Below are positions 47,037 through 55,275 of a stretch of DNA of 64,000 nt, piece after piece (position 1 is the stretch's first letter; each line of letters starts with the position of its first letter). The notes beneath the pieces were generated by a model. That model made no database searches. It was given only the letters and a program-made list of their open reading frames with translations, and was not told the origin of the DNA. The stretch is from Nocardioides hwasunensis (GTDB lineage: Bacteria > Actinomycetota > Actinomycetes > Propionibacteriales > Nocardioidaceae). The DNA lies in contig NZ_JACXYY010000002.1 of assembly GCF_014779665.1 (NCBI RefSeq), positions 310,001 through 374,000 on the forward strand, written 5' to 3'. Made by a program: the position numbers and the translations under genes.

Positions 47037-48110
47037 TCACCGGGTCTGCAGCTGGAACGGCGACCGCACGTCGGTCCCGGTGCGCGGGGCGACGGCGTAC
47101 TCCATCGATCCGTCGACGCCGAGGCGCACGACCGCCCACTGGCCCTGGCCCCCACGACCGCGCTGGAAGGTCACCACGAGCACGTGCGCCGCGTCCTCCC
47201 AGACCTGCTCGAAGTACGTCGCCGAGCGGGCGTTGCCGGTGAACGAGTGCACCACGGCGCCGTCCTTCGTCGCCAGGACGTCGAGCTCCAGCGGGCCGAA
47301 GCCGTCCGCGTAGGCCGGGGTCCCGATGACGTGCCGGTTGTCGGTCGAGATGCCGGAGAGCTGGTTGTCGCACGTGCGCCAGCGCACCTTCCCGCCGCGC
47401 ATCATCACGCTGCACGAGCCCATGTCGGAGAGCGACGTGATGCCGCCGAGCCAGCGGTTGCGGCCGGTCGTGGTGGTCCGGACCTTCGGCGCCGTGTCGA
47501 CGATGCCGTGCGAGGAGGTGAACCAGCTCCCGGCGCGGCCCGCGTCGGTGCCGTTGACGTAGATCGTGCAGCCGTTGCCGTCGTCGCCCTCCTTGCAGCT
47601 CTCGCCGACGAGCGCGGCGGCACGCCCCTTCCCCGGGATCGGCACGGGGTTGAAGCGCAGGACCCGGTCGCCCTCGTCGTCGATCGACCAGACCTTGCCG
47701 CCGCGGCCGGAGAACGCCACCGCGCGGCCCTCGGCGGAGACGGCGAGGCCGTAGCCGGTCTTCCAGGTGCGGCGCCCCGGCGTGCCGTCCGAGCCGACGA
47801 AGTACGTCGTCGGCGGCCGGGCGCCGGCGGTCTGGATCACGTAGCCCGAGCCCATCGGCGCCAGCTCGCTGATGCTGTGGGGGACCGGTGTGGCGGTGCC
47901 ACCGACTCCGTGGATCACGGTCCGCCCGGATCGACGCTCGGCCCACGCGATGGCCGGTGGTGCGCCCTGCTCGAGGTGGCGCACGTCGAGCACGGTGCTG
48001 GGTGCCCGGTCGTCCGCCGCGGCGGGCGCGGTGGTCGCGGCGCCCGAGGCTGCCGGGGCCAGGCCCGCCGCGAGGGCGAGCATGGTGGCGCCGATCAAGG
48101 AGGTCCTCAT
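47037..48110 (-). CDS. Secreted beta-propeller-like protein
   Basis: The 357-residue protein has a clear signal peptide (MRTSLIGATMLALAAGLAPA with cleavage near SGA) and then repeated beta blades, with paired cysteines (about 4, in GESCKEGDDGNGCTIY and MGSCSVMM...WRTCDNQ) that may form disulfides. I do not recognise a catalytic motif. Its ATG overlaps the phosphodiesterase stop (ATGA). It could be a binding or sensor protein for the lipid-related operon. Confidence 0.65.
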   Translation of the reverse strand: MRTSLIGATMLALAAGLAPAASGAATTAPAAADDRAPSTVLDVRHLEQGAPPAIAWAERRSGRTVIHGVGGTATPVPHSISELAPMGSGYVIQTAGARPPTTYFVGSDGTPGRRTWKTGYGLAVSAEGRAVAFSGRGGKVWSIDDEGDRVLRFNPVPIPGKGRAAALVGESCKEGDDGNGCTIYVNGTDAGRAGSWFTSSHGIVDTAPKVRTTTTGRNRWLGGITSLSDMGSCSVMMRGGKVRWRTCDNQLSGISTDNRHVIGTPAYADGFGPLELDVLATKDGAVVHSFTGNARSATYFEQVWEDAAHVLVVTFQRGRGGQGQWAVVRLGVDGSMEYAVAPRTGTDVRSPFQLQTR

Positions 48111-48979
48111 GACAGGGAGACGCCTTTCGCAGGGCGATGGTTGCTGGGAAAAGCGAGGGGGAGCGGGAGTTCCTCGGAGGCGAGCACGTCGCGCAGCCGC
48201 TCGGGACGGTTCGTGATCAGCCCGTCGACCCCGATCCGCACGAAGTGGCGCATGGTCGGCTCGTCGTCGACCACGTAGGGGATGACCGCGAGCCCCGCCG
48301 CGTGCGCCTCCTCGACCATCGCCTCGGTCGTGAACGGGCGGTACGTCGGGTCGTCGACGCCGCTCGTGTAGGGAGAGCCGTGCACCGGCGAGATCGCCGT
48401 GAAGCCCGCGGCCGCGGCCGTCCGGACGAAGTCGGGGTCGACGACCAGCCCGTCGAACCAGGGGGAGGGACCGTCGGCGGCGCCCCGGAGGTAGGCGGGG
48501 GAGACGAGCAGGTTGCGCTCGAGCGACGGGTCGGCCTCGGCGACGCGGACCAGCACGCCCCAGTCGAAGCACTGGATGCTCGTGCGGGGGACCATCTCGT
48601 CGACCCGGAGCGCGTCGACCACCTTCTCCACGAAGGCCTCCCGGGTGGTGAGCCCGGACGCGTCGAGGGCGTCGTACTTGATCTCGAGGTTGACCCGCAC
48701 CGTGTCGGCGTCGCGCTCGTCGAGGAGGGCGGCGACCTGGCGCAGCAGCGGCATCGTCGGCGGCAGCTCTGCTCGGGTGAGCTCGCGGATGCGGCGGGCG
48801 TCGGCAAGCCCGCCGTGGACGGTGGGGTCGTGCGAGACCACGACGTCGTCCTGTGCGGTGAGGTGCACGTCCAGCTCGAGCGTGCTCACCCCGAGGGCGA
48901 GGGCGCGACCGAAGGCTTCGAGGGTGTTCTCGGGCCAGAGGCCGGCACCGCCGCGGTGGGCCTGGAGGTCGAACCTCAC
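48107..48979 (-). CDS. Glycerophosphodiester phosphodiesterase
   Basis: The 290-residue protein has the GDPD barrel: AHRGGAGLWPENTLEAF with the catalytic His and Glu at the start, then ELDVHLTAQDDVVVSHD. It lacks a signal peptide, so it should hydrolyse glycerophosphodiesters (from phospholipid turnover) to glycerol-3-phosphate in the cytoplasm. The GTG start overlaps the acyl-CoA ligase stop (GTGA) and its stop overlaps the next start, showing a tightly coupled operon. glpD in the window could use its product. Confidence 0.88.
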   Translation of the reverse strand: MRFDLQAHRGGAGLWPENTLEAFGRALALGVSTLELDVHLTAQDDVVVSHDPTVHGGLADARRIRELTRAELPPTMPLLRQVAALLDERDADTVRVNLEIKYDALDASGLTTREAFVEKVVDALRVDEMVPRTSIQCFDWGVLVRVAEADPSLERNLLVSPAYLRGAADGPSPWFDGLVVDPDFVRTAAAAGFTAISPVHGSPYTSGVDDPTYRPFTTEAMVEEAHAAGLAVIPYVVDDEPTMRHFVRIGVDGLITNRPERLRDVLASEELPLPLAFPSNHRPAKGVSLS

Positions 48980-50850
48980 GCGTAGAGGGCGTCGACGACG
49001 TCGGCGTACTTGGTCCTCACCACGCGCCGCTTGAGCTTGAGCGTGGGAGTCAGCTCCTCGGACTCAGCCGTCCACTCGTCGGCCAGCAGCTCCCAGGCCT
49101 TGACCTGCTCGGGCCGGGAGAGGCGCTCGTTGGCGGCGTCGACGGTGGCCTGCGCCATCGCGCGGATCTGCGGCTCCTGCGAGAGGGCGGCGAGGTCGGT
49201 GAACTCGATGCCCATCCTCGCCGCGACCAGCGGCGCGATCTCGCCGTCGAGGGTGAGGATCGCGACGACGTACGACCGGTCGTCACCCAGGGCCATCGCG
49301 TGCCCGATGAGCGGCGACTCCTTGAGGAGGTTCTCGATGTTGGAGGGCGCGATGTTCTTGCCCGCCGAGGTGATGATCAGCTCCTTCTTGCGGTCGACGA
49401 CGGAGTAGAAGCCGTCGTCGTCGACGACCCCGATGTCCCCGGTGTGCAGCCAGCCGTCCTCGTCGATCAGGGCGCGGGTGGCGTCGTCCTGCAGGTGGTA
49501 GCCCGGGGTGTTGACCGGGCCGCGGGTGAGGATCTCGCCGTCGTCGGCGAGGCGCACCTCGATGCCGGGGTTGGGCACGCCGACGGTGCCGAGCCTGAAG
49601 TGGTCGGGTCCGTTGGAGGTGAAGGCGCCGGTGGTCTCCGTCATGCCGTAGACGTCGTAGACCCGCAGGCCGAGCCCACCCATGAAGGTGGCGACCTCCA
49701 GCGGCATCGGCGCCGCGGCACTGGCCGCCCACGTGACCTGGTCGAGCCCGAGCAGCAGCCGTAGGAAGCCGAGGATCGCCTCGTCCGCCCGGGCGTACGC
49801 CGTCTCGATCTCCGGGGTCATCGCGTTGCCGTGCTCGTGCGCCCGGGTCCACGCCAGCCCGGCCGCCATCGCATCGCGCACGAGCTCCTGGTTGGCCGGG
49901 TCGGGGTCCTCGGCGAGCTTGGCGGAGATGCCGGTCCTGATCTTCTCCCACACCCGCGGGACGCCGAAGAACGCCGTCGGGTGCACCTCGCCGAGCGCGC
50001 CGAGCAGCCCGGCGGGGTCGGGGATCGCGTGGACGTGGCTGCCGAGGAAGGGAGGGGAGTACGTCGCCAGGATCCGCTCGGCGATGTGCGCGAGCGGGAG
50101 GTAGCTGATCGAGCGCTGCGGGCCGACGAGGCCGGCGTTGTCGAGGGTGGAGACCGCCTCGAACATGACGTTGTGGTGGGTCAGCACGACGCCCTTGGGG
50201 TTGCCGGTCGTCCCGGAGGTGTAGAGGAACGTGGCCGGGAGGTCGGGGGTGATGCCGGCCGTGCGCGCTTCGACGCCGCTGGTGTCCCGTCCGTGCGCGA
50301 GGAAGTCGTCCCACGTCATCGCGCGCGGGTCCTCGACCCGGTCGGCGTCGCCCAGCATCACCACGTGCCTGATCGAGTCGACCTCGGTGAGGGCGCGCTC
50401 CCAGCGCTGGTAGCGGTCATGGTCCTCGAGCACCACCACGACCGGCCGGGCCTCGGCGGCGATGAACGCGACCTGGTCCTGGGCGAGGGTGTCGTAGATC
50501 GACATCGGCACCGCGGCCGCGGTCATCGCGCCGTAGTCGGCCAGCGTGTGGGCGGTGCGGTTGGTCGCCATGATCGCCACCGGGTCGCCCGTCTCGACGC
50601 CGAGGTCGATGAGCGCGGCCGCCACCTGCTGGGTCAGTGCCCACGTCTCGGCCCAGGTGATGGTCGACCACAGCTCACCCTCGGGCACGTCGAACCGGTC
50701 GGAGAACGCCGGCTGGTCACCGAAGCGCTCAGCAGCCTGCCTGACGGTCGCTGGCATGTGCAGTCCGCGGATGCGCGTCTCGTACGCCTCGCGGACGGCG
50801 GCGACGTCGGCCGGGACCTCGGCCTGGACCCGGGCGGTGGTGTCGGCCAT
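48976..50850 (-). CDS. Long-chain fatty-acid-CoA ligase (FadD15-like)
   Basis: The 624-residue AMP-forming ligase has the phosphate loop YTSGTTGNPKGV, the adenine motif YGMTETTG, and the hinge/catalytic end DRKKELIITSAGKNIAPSNIE. The extended N-terminus and length fit the FadD15-type long-chain ligases of actinobacteria, which activate fatty acids to acyl-CoA. It heads a coupled run of genes (ligase, phosphodiesterase, secreted protein) on the minus strand. No signal peptide; cytoplasmic or membrane-associated. Confidence 0.9.
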   Translation of the reverse strand: MADTTARVQAEVPADVAAVREAYETRIRGLHMPATVRQAAERFGDQPAFSDRFDVPEGELWSTITWAETWALTQQVAAALIDLGVETGDPVAIMATNRTAHTLADYGAMTAAAVPMSIYDTLAQDQVAFIAAEARPVVVVLEDHDRYQRWERALTEVDSIRHVVMLGDADRVEDPRAMTWDDFLAHGRDTSGVEARTAGITPDLPATFLYTSGTTGNPKGVVLTHHNVMFEAVSTLDNAGLVGPQRSISYLPLAHIAERILATYSPPFLGSHVHAIPDPAGLLGALGEVHPTAFFGVPRVWEKIRTGISAKLAEDPDPANQELVRDAMAAGLAWTRAHEHGNAMTPEIETAYARADEAILGFLRLLLGLDQVTWAASAAAPMPLEVATFMGGLGLRVYDVYGMTETTGAFTSNGPDHFRLGTVGVPNPGIEVRLADDGEILTRGPVNTPGYHLQDDATRALIDEDGWLHTGDIGVVDDDGFYSVVDRKKELIITSAGKNIAPSNIENLLKESPLIGHAMALGDDRSYVVAILTLDGEIAPLVAARMGIEFTDLAALSQEPQIRAMAQATVDAANERLSRPEQVKAWELLADEWTAESEELTPTLKLKRRVVRTKYADVVDALYA

Positions 50851-50964
50851 GGCTGCTCCTCGCGGACGTGCGGTGTGGCGGGGGTCACATCATGCCTCAC
50901 CTGCCAGCGGGGTCCAGCCCGTCGCGTACGGTCGGGCAGGGTCCTGACTGACACTGGAGGCGAC

Positions 50965-51267
50965 ATGGTGGCGAGCCGCTCGGCCCGCGAGCGGAGGGCG
51001 ACCGCCCAGGCGGGTCCGCTGGGACGGGCCAAGGTCGACCTCGACGGCGACCAGCAGTTCCTCTACCGGATCAGCTGCACGGCCTGCACAGCCCGCGGTC
51101 ACCGCGCGTGGTCGACCCATCGCGCCGGTGGCGACAACGGCTTCATGGCCGCCATGGACCGGTGGATCTTCCACCTCGTCGAGAGGCATCCCGGACAGGA
51201 TGCGCCGTGCCTGGAGTTCCTCCCCGAGGCACAGCGGAGGCTCCACGAACGGCGCGAAGAGCGGTAG
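50965..51267 (+). CDS. Hypothetical protein, 100 aa
   Basis: The ATG has GGAGG eight bases upstream. The protein has a basic N-terminus, then [14 protein letters not shown], a Cys-X2-Cys pair near residue 40, and a further Cys near the end (DAPCLEFL). It is hydrophilic and soluble. I do not recognise it. It is divergent from the ligase gene and precedes the cold-shock gene by 181 bp. Confidence 0.6.
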   Translation: MVASRSARERRATAQAGPLGRAKVDLDGDQQFLYRISCTACTARGHRAWSTHRAGGDNGFMAAMDRWIFHLVERHPGQDAPCLEFLPEAQRRLHERREER

Positions 51268-51448
51268 GCGCGCGGAGTGCGCTACCGTGGGTGCTGTTGA
51301 AGGGTCGACCCCGGTCGTCCTGGTCGCGCACCTAGCCGCGGCTCGTGTCTCGTACTCCTGGTTTTCGGTTCGCTGGATATCAGCTCAGTTGGATGTCTTC
51401 AGCAGCTGGAGGGCACAGCGTCCTCCGCACCGAACAAGGGAAAAGATC
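51268..51448 (+). other. Long 5' leader of cspA
   Basis: The 181 bp before cspA holds no gene. It ends in AAGGGAAAAGATC before the ATG and is less GC-rich than the surroundings, especially 51340-51400. Cold-shock genes often carry long leaders that regulate translation, but no specific motif is proven here. Confidence 0.4.
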
Positions 51449-51652
51449 ATGGCTCAGGGCACCGTCAAGTGGTTCAACGCTGACAAGGGCTTCGGCTTCA
51501 TCGCGCAGGACGGTGGCGGCGAGGACGTGTTCGTCCACTTCTCCGCCATCCAGACCAACGGCTACAAGTCGCTCGACGAGAACCAGAAGGTCGAGTTCGA
51601 CATCACCGCCGGCCCCAAGGGCCCGCAGGCCGAGAACGTCCGCGGCATCTGA
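51449..51652 (+). CDS. cspA: Cold-shock protein
   Basis: The 67-residue protein is a single cold-shock domain with RNP1 KGFGFI and RNP2 VFVHFSAI, and aromatic residues for single-stranded nucleic-acid binding (WFN, FGF). It acts as an RNA chaperone or antiterminator in the cytoplasm. It is transcribed alone and ends in a perfect terminator. The frame is open further upstream but the family starts at [10 protein letters not shown]. Confidence 0.95.
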   Translation: MAQGTVKWFNADKGFGFIAQDGGGEDVFVHFSAIQTNGYKSLDENQKVEFDITAGPKGPQAENVRGI

Positions 51653-51660
51653 TTCATCTC

Positions 51661-51695
51661 GAAGGGCCCCGACCGCACTGCGGTCGGGGCCCTTC
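51661..51695 (+). terminator. Strong hairpin terminator after cspA
   Basis: A perfect 17-base inverted repeat with only one central base begins eight bases after the stop. It is followed by GTGCG, not a T-run. The stem is very GC-rich. Confidence 0.9.
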
Positions 51696-51859
51696 GTGCG
51701 TCCTGGGCACGTCTCCTGCTGAGCTCGTGGCGTCGCCCGCCGTCGGCCCTGCAGGAAGCCCGCGCCCGCGGCGATGACGGGCTCGGCGGTGACGGACCCG
51801 AGCAGGCTGGGGATGCGGGGGACACAGCGTGTGCGGCCCCCGCATCCCGGCTGGTGGGG

Positions 51860-52138
51860 TCAGACGTGGGCGGAGCTGCGGCGCTGCGTCATCTGCCAGA
51901 TGACCAGTGCGATGACCGCGCCGATGATCGAGCCGATGATGCCGGCGGGCTGGAGGAAGCCGTCGCCGGCGTCCTTGCCGAAGAGCAGGTAGCCGAGGAA
52001 GCCGCCGACCAGCGAGCCGACGATGCCGAGCCCGATGGTGGCCACGATCGACATGTCCTGGCGTCCGGGCACGAGCAGCCGGGCCACGAAACCGGCGATG
52101 GCGCCGACGACGAGGATGGTGATAATGAGTCCGAGCAT
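51860..52138 (-). CDS. GlsB/YeaQ/YmgE-family stress membrane protein
   Basis: The 92-residue protein has three hydrophobic helices (starting LGLIITILVVGAIAGFVARLLVPG) and the glycine-rich middle GLGIVGSLVGGFLGY, which define the GlsB/YeaQ family of transglycosylase-associated membrane proteins. Members are general-stress proteins of unknown chemistry. The ATG has GGAAGG upstream. It is divergent from a response-regulator gene. Confidence 0.85.
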   Translation of the reverse strand: MLGLIITILVVGAIAGFVARLLVPGRQDMSIVATIGLGIVGSLVGGFLGYLLFGKDAGDGFLQPAGIIGSIIGAVIALVIWQMTQRRSSAHV

Positions 52139-52213
52139 GGGAGTGCCTTCCGTTCGAGGGCCACGGTGGAGGCCCTTGAGGTACACGGAAACACCCCCGA
52201 GGGAGGTCAAACA

Positions 52214-52225
52214 CACCCCGGGGTG
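52214..52225. promoter_or_regulatory. Palindrome CACCCCGGGGTG at the response-regulator promoter
   Basis: The perfect 12-base palindrome ends four bases before the TAGGCT -10 box of the response-regulator gene, in the divergent region shared with the GlsB-type gene. It could be an operator for autoregulation. Confidence 0.4.
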
Positions 52226-52228
52226 GGT

Positions 52229-52234
52229 TAGGCT
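52229..52234 (+). promoter_or_regulatory. -10 box TAGGCT of the response-regulator gene (leaderless)
   Basis: TAGGCT ends seven bases before the GTG start and no ribosome site is present. Confidence 0.5.
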
Positions 52235-52241
52235 CACCTGC

Positions 52242-52907
52242 GTGAGCCAGCCCGGTCGTCCCATCCAGGTCGCCATCGTCGACGACTACGACGTCGTGGT
52301 CGTCGGGGTGGCGAACATGCTGGAGCCCTATCGCGAGCGCGTCGTCGTGGCCGAGCTCGACACCAACAAGCCCTTGGTCGACGAGGTGGACGTCGCGCTC
52401 TACGACTCCTTCGCCCAGCCCGAGTCCGACCACGACGAGGTCCGGACGCTGATCGACAACCCACGTGCTCGCAAGGTGGTGATCTACACGTGGAACTTCC
52501 ACCCCGACCTCCTCGACATGGCCCGCGAGCTCGGGGTGGACGGCTACCTCTCCAAGGCGCTGTCCGCTCGTGAGCTGGTCGCGGCCCTCGAGGCCGTCCA
52601 CGCCGGCGAGACCGTGATCAACGAGCCCGCCGCGAGGACGACGCGCACCACCGCCGGTGACTGGCCCGGACGCAACGAGGGCCTGTCCGACCGCGAGTCC
52701 GAGATCCTCGCCCTGATCACCCAGGGCAAGAACAACGCCGAGGTGGCGGCGCTGACCTACCTGAGCCCCAACACGGTGAAGTCCTACATCCGCGGGCTCT
52801 ACCGCAAGATCGACGTCGAGAGCCGCACGCAGGCCGTGCTCTGGGGCGTACGCCACGGGTTCATGCCCGACCACCGGCGCATCGACCACTGGCGCGGCGG
52901 CCCGTGA
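52242..52907 (+). CDS. LuxR/NarL-type response regulator without an adjacent kinase
   Basis: The 221-residue protein has a receiver domain with the acidic pair Asp14-Asp15 (VDDYD), the phospho-acceptor candidate Asp55 in VALYDSF, Thr83 and Lys105 (GYLSKALS), and a C-terminal LuxR helix-turn-helix (about 150-205: LSDRESEILALITQGKNNAEVAALTYLSPNTVKSYI in shape). All phosphorylation residues are present. No histidine kinase lies nearby, so it is an orphan. It starts at GTG and may control the divergent GlsB-type gene. Confidence 0.88.
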   Translation: MSQPGRPIQVAIVDDYDVVVVGVANMLEPYRERVVVAELDTNKPLVDEVDVALYDSFAQPESDHDEVRTLIDNPRARKVVIYTWNFHPDLLDMARELGVDGYLSKALSARELVAALEAVHAGETVINEPAARTTRTTAGDWPGRNEGLSDRESEILALITQGKNNAEVAALTYLSPNTVKSYIRGLYRKIDVESRTQAVLWGVRHGFMPDHRRIDHWRGGP

Positions 52908-53066
52908 GCGGCGGCTCGGGACTCGCAGCCTGCTGCCCCGGGCACTCTCGCCGGACGATCTGAGGACGCCGCGCGACCCCGTCGCGGGCGACATCGAGCT
53001 CACCGGCGAAGCAGTCCCCACCCGCTGCCGCGTCGCCTTGTGTGGGACTCGTGCTGGAGGGGCGCG

Positions 53067-53675
53067 TCACTGTGGGCGACGCATGTCGAACCGGTTGCCG
53101 GTGTCGATGCCGAAGTAGGCCGTCGGTCCGCCTGCCCGCAGGATCGGCTGCGCCCGGGCTGTGTCGTAGACGCCGTCGACCAGCAGGTCCTCGTCGATGT
53201 GCACGCCGACCACCTCGCCGACGGTGAACCAGGAGCCGCTGGCCTCACCGGCTGCCGTCTGCAGCTCGACGATCTGGGTGACTCGGCACTCGAAGGTGAC
53301 CGGCGCCGCAGCGACTCGAGGCGCCCCGACCTCCCAGGAGGCGACTGCCTCGAGCCCGGCCGCCTCGAACTCGTCGACGTCCTCGGTGGTGGAGGTCGTG
53401 TTCATCTGCTCAGCCAGGGAGCGGGTGACGAGGTTCCAGGTGAACTCGCGCGTCGCCTCTGCGTTGGCGACGGTGCCCTTCCAGCCGTTGCTGGAGAACC
53501 CCACTAGCGGCGGGCTGTAGTTGAGCGCGTTGAAGAAGCTGTAGGGCGCCAGGTTGCGTCGGCCCTGCGCGTCCAGCGTCGCGATCCAGCCGATCGGGCG
53601 CGGGGCGACGATGGAGTTGAAAGGGTCGTGCGGCAGCCGGTGGCCGTCCGCAGGGCGGTAGAAGTGTTCGCTCAC
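53067..53675 (-). CDS. Flavin reductase-like FMN-binding protein
   Basis: The 202-residue protein begins with a typical family N-terminus (PHDPFNSIVAPRPIGWIATLD) followed by APYSFFNALNYSPPLVGFSSNG, the FMN-binding core of the flavin reductase-like split-barrel family. Members reduce FMN or FAD for monooxygenases. It starts at GTG and lies upstream, on the same strand, of nothing obvious; the RidA gene behind it may be cotranscribed. It is also near the organosulfur operon, where reduced flavin is often needed, but no flavin monooxygenase for sulfonates is visible. Confidence 0.8.
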   Translation of the reverse strand: MSEHFYRPADGHRLPHDPFNSIVAPRPIGWIATLDAQGRRNLAPYSFFNALNYSPPLVGFSSNGWKGTVANAEATREFTWNLVTRSLAEQMNTTSTTEDVDEFEAAGLEAVASWEVGAPRVAAAPVTFECRVTQIVELQTAAGEASGSWFTVGEVVGVHIDEDLLVDGVYDTARAQPILRAGGPTAYFGIDTGNRFDMRRPQ

Positions 53676-53767
53676 CTGTGCATGACATCAGAGCGCACAA
53701 CACCGCTGACGAGGGGGACCGCGCCCACGGCGCCTGCGAGTGGTGCGGTCCTCGTCAGCGCCGACGA

Positions 53768-54148
53768 TCAGGCCAAGGATGCGGTCATTCGGATCGAGAC
53801 GAGCAGGCCAGGCACCTCGGCTCCGAGCCTGGCCGCGTAGCGCGCCGGCGGTTCTGTCGGGAACCAGCGGGCGTACTCCTCGTTCATGCCGGCGAAGTCG
53901 CCCGGGTCGCTGAGCAGCACGCCCACTTCGACGACGTCATCGAGCGACGCACCTGCCGCCCGCAGGATGGCCTCGCAGTTCCCGAGCGCCTGCCTGGTCT
54001 GGGCTCGGATGTCGTCGCCCGCCATGCGACCGGTGCTCACGTCGATCCCTGTGGTGCCTGAGACGAACACCTGGGACCCGGCCCTGACTCCTTGGCTGAA
54101 GAGCGGCGAGTGGGGCGCGTCTGGAGTGGTGATTGTCTGGCGGGGCAT
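53768..54148 (-). CDS. RidA-family (Rid/YjgF) protein
   Basis: The 126-residue protein has the family pattern SPLFSQGVRAGSQVFVSGTTGID, then MAGDDIRAQTRQALGNCEAILRAAGASLDDVV, and ends with RMTASLA. The conserved Arg of RidA (substrate carboxylate) falls in PARYAAR. RidA proteins hydrolyse reactive enamines or imines to ketoacids. AGGAGGT stands before the ATG. It is divergent from the organosulfur transporter operon; the two starts are 254 bp apart. Confidence 0.88.
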   Translation of the reverse strand: MPRQTITTPDAPHSPLFSQGVRAGSQVFVSGTTGIDVSTGRMAGDDIRAQTRQALGNCEAILRAAGASLDDVVEVGVLLSDPGDFAGMNEEYARWFPTEPPARYAARLGAEVPGLLVSIRMTASLA

Positions 54149-54389
54149 GTCCGACCTCCTGCTCGATGGTCGCACCACCAGGTGCCCAGTGGAAGACGGT
54201 AGTCGTCGCACGCCCCGCCACGCGGTGGAATGCGGCTTCCTGGCGGCTGATGCGGTGGCCCGACGGATCGAGGAACGTGGGTCACGCCCGCCGGGGGGCC
54301 GTCCGCTGTCGACTCGTCGCGCTTCTGAGCCGATCGCGACACGCATGTCCAAAGCGTGAGCAATCGCGACGTCGGAGGAACCTTGTATC

Positions 54390-54395
54390 TACTAT
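54390..54395 (+). promoter_or_regulatory. -10 box TACTAT of the organosulfur operon (leaderless)
   Basis: TACTAT ends seven bases before the ATG at 54403. It overlaps the AT-rich palindrome that spans the start. Confidence 0.5.
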
Positions 54396-54418
54396 CTTGA
54401 CCATGTCAGTAGAGATAG
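54392..54418. promoter_or_regulatory. AT-rich interrupted palindrome over the permease start
   Basis: CTATCT and AGATAG (54392-54397, 54413-54418) flank an inner TGAC / GTCA pair around the start ATG. It overlaps the likely -10 box, so it could be a repressor site for a sulfur-responsive regulator; the right half is offset by four bases. Confidence 0.5.
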
Positions 54419-55275
54419 GCCTCAATGAGAGGTCGCCAACCACCGATGAGTCCTTGCGTCTCGGGATGGATGACCGCCTGGCCACGCCGGTTCGCTCGCG
54501 CCGCGCGCGACGTCAGGTCCCGCACGGCCTCGGCCGGCTTCTCGGACCGGTCGTGCTGGTGGCGTTGTGGTTCGTCGCGACGAGCGCAGGCTGGGTCGAC
54601 GCGCGCACCCTTGCCTCACCCGCCGCCGTCTGGGATGCCGCACAGCGGCTCCTCGAGACCGGCCAGCTCCAGGACAACCTCCTGGTGTCGCTGCAACGTG
54701 CGATGACCGGCCTCGCCATCGGCGTCACGGTCGGGGTCGTCCTCGCCCTGGTCTCGGGACTGACCCGCGTCGGGGAGTTCCTCCTCGACGCGAACCTGCA
54801 GATGCTGCGGTCGATGCCGATCCTCGCGCTGGTGCCCCTGGCGATCGTGTGGTTCGGCATCGGCGAGGAGGTCAAGATCCTGCTCGTCTCCCTCGCGGTG
54901 ATGTTCCCGATCTACCTCAACACCCATGCCGCTGTCCGCGGTGTCGACAGCCGCTTCGTCGACCTCGCCTCGACGGTCGGCCTCGGCCGGATCGCCCTCG
55001 TGCGGCGGGTCATCCTGCCCGGCGCACTCCCGGGCTTCTTCACGGGCCTGCGCTTCTCCGTCGCCATCGCCTGGCTCGTCCTCGTCGTCAGCGAGCAGAT
55101 CAACGCCTCGTCAGGGATCGGCTACCTCATGACCCAGGCACGCAACATCGGTCAGACCGACGTCATCATGGTCGGGCTCGTGGTCTACGCGCTCCTCGGC
55201 CTCATCTCGGACACCCTCGTCCGACTTCTCGAGAGGAAGGCGCTCACGTGGCAGTCCACCCTGCAGTCCCGCTGA
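54403..55275 (+). CDS. ssuC: Organosulfur (SsuC-like) ABC transporter permease
   Basis: The 290-residue protein has six membrane helices after a 45-residue basic N-terminus and the EAA-like cytoplasmic loop (LASTVGLGRIALVRRVILPGALPGFFTGLRF). This is the SsuC/TauC type that transports sulfonates, taurine or nitrates. The ATG at 54403 is the leaderless start; a later ATG at 54466 is possible. The gene overlaps the ATPase gene by 28 bp. The arylsulfatase downstream suggests a sulfate-ester substrate. Confidence 0.82.
   Translation: MSVEIGLNERSPTTDESLRLGMDDRLATPVRSRRARRQVPHGLGRLLGPVVLVALWFVATSAGWVDARTLASPAAVWDAAQRLLETGQLQDNLLVSLQRAMTGLAIGVTVGVVLALVSGLTRVGEFLLDANLQMLRSMPILALVPLAIVWFGIGEEVKILLVSLAVMFPIYLNTHAAVRGVDSRFVDLASTVGLGRIALVRRVILPGALPGFFTGLRFSVAIAWLVLVVSEQINASSGIGYLMTQARNIGQTDVIMVGLVVYALLGLISDTLVRLLERKALTWQSTLQSR

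Noticed and set aside
44808..48278. A plus-strand open frame of over 1100 codons opposite the MMPL and propeller genes
   Set aside because: His/Arg/Gly-rich composition of an antisense shadow; the minus-strand genes have clear motifs and coupled starts.
51375..51405. tRNA-like D-arm (AGCTCAGTTGGA) before cspA
   Set aside because: No matching D-stem closure, anticodon arm, T-arm or acceptor stem can be built around it.
53067..54148. Flavin reductase and RidA as parts of a sulfonate monooxygenase system
   Set aside because: They are transcribed away from the transporter operon and no SsuD-like monooxygenase is present.
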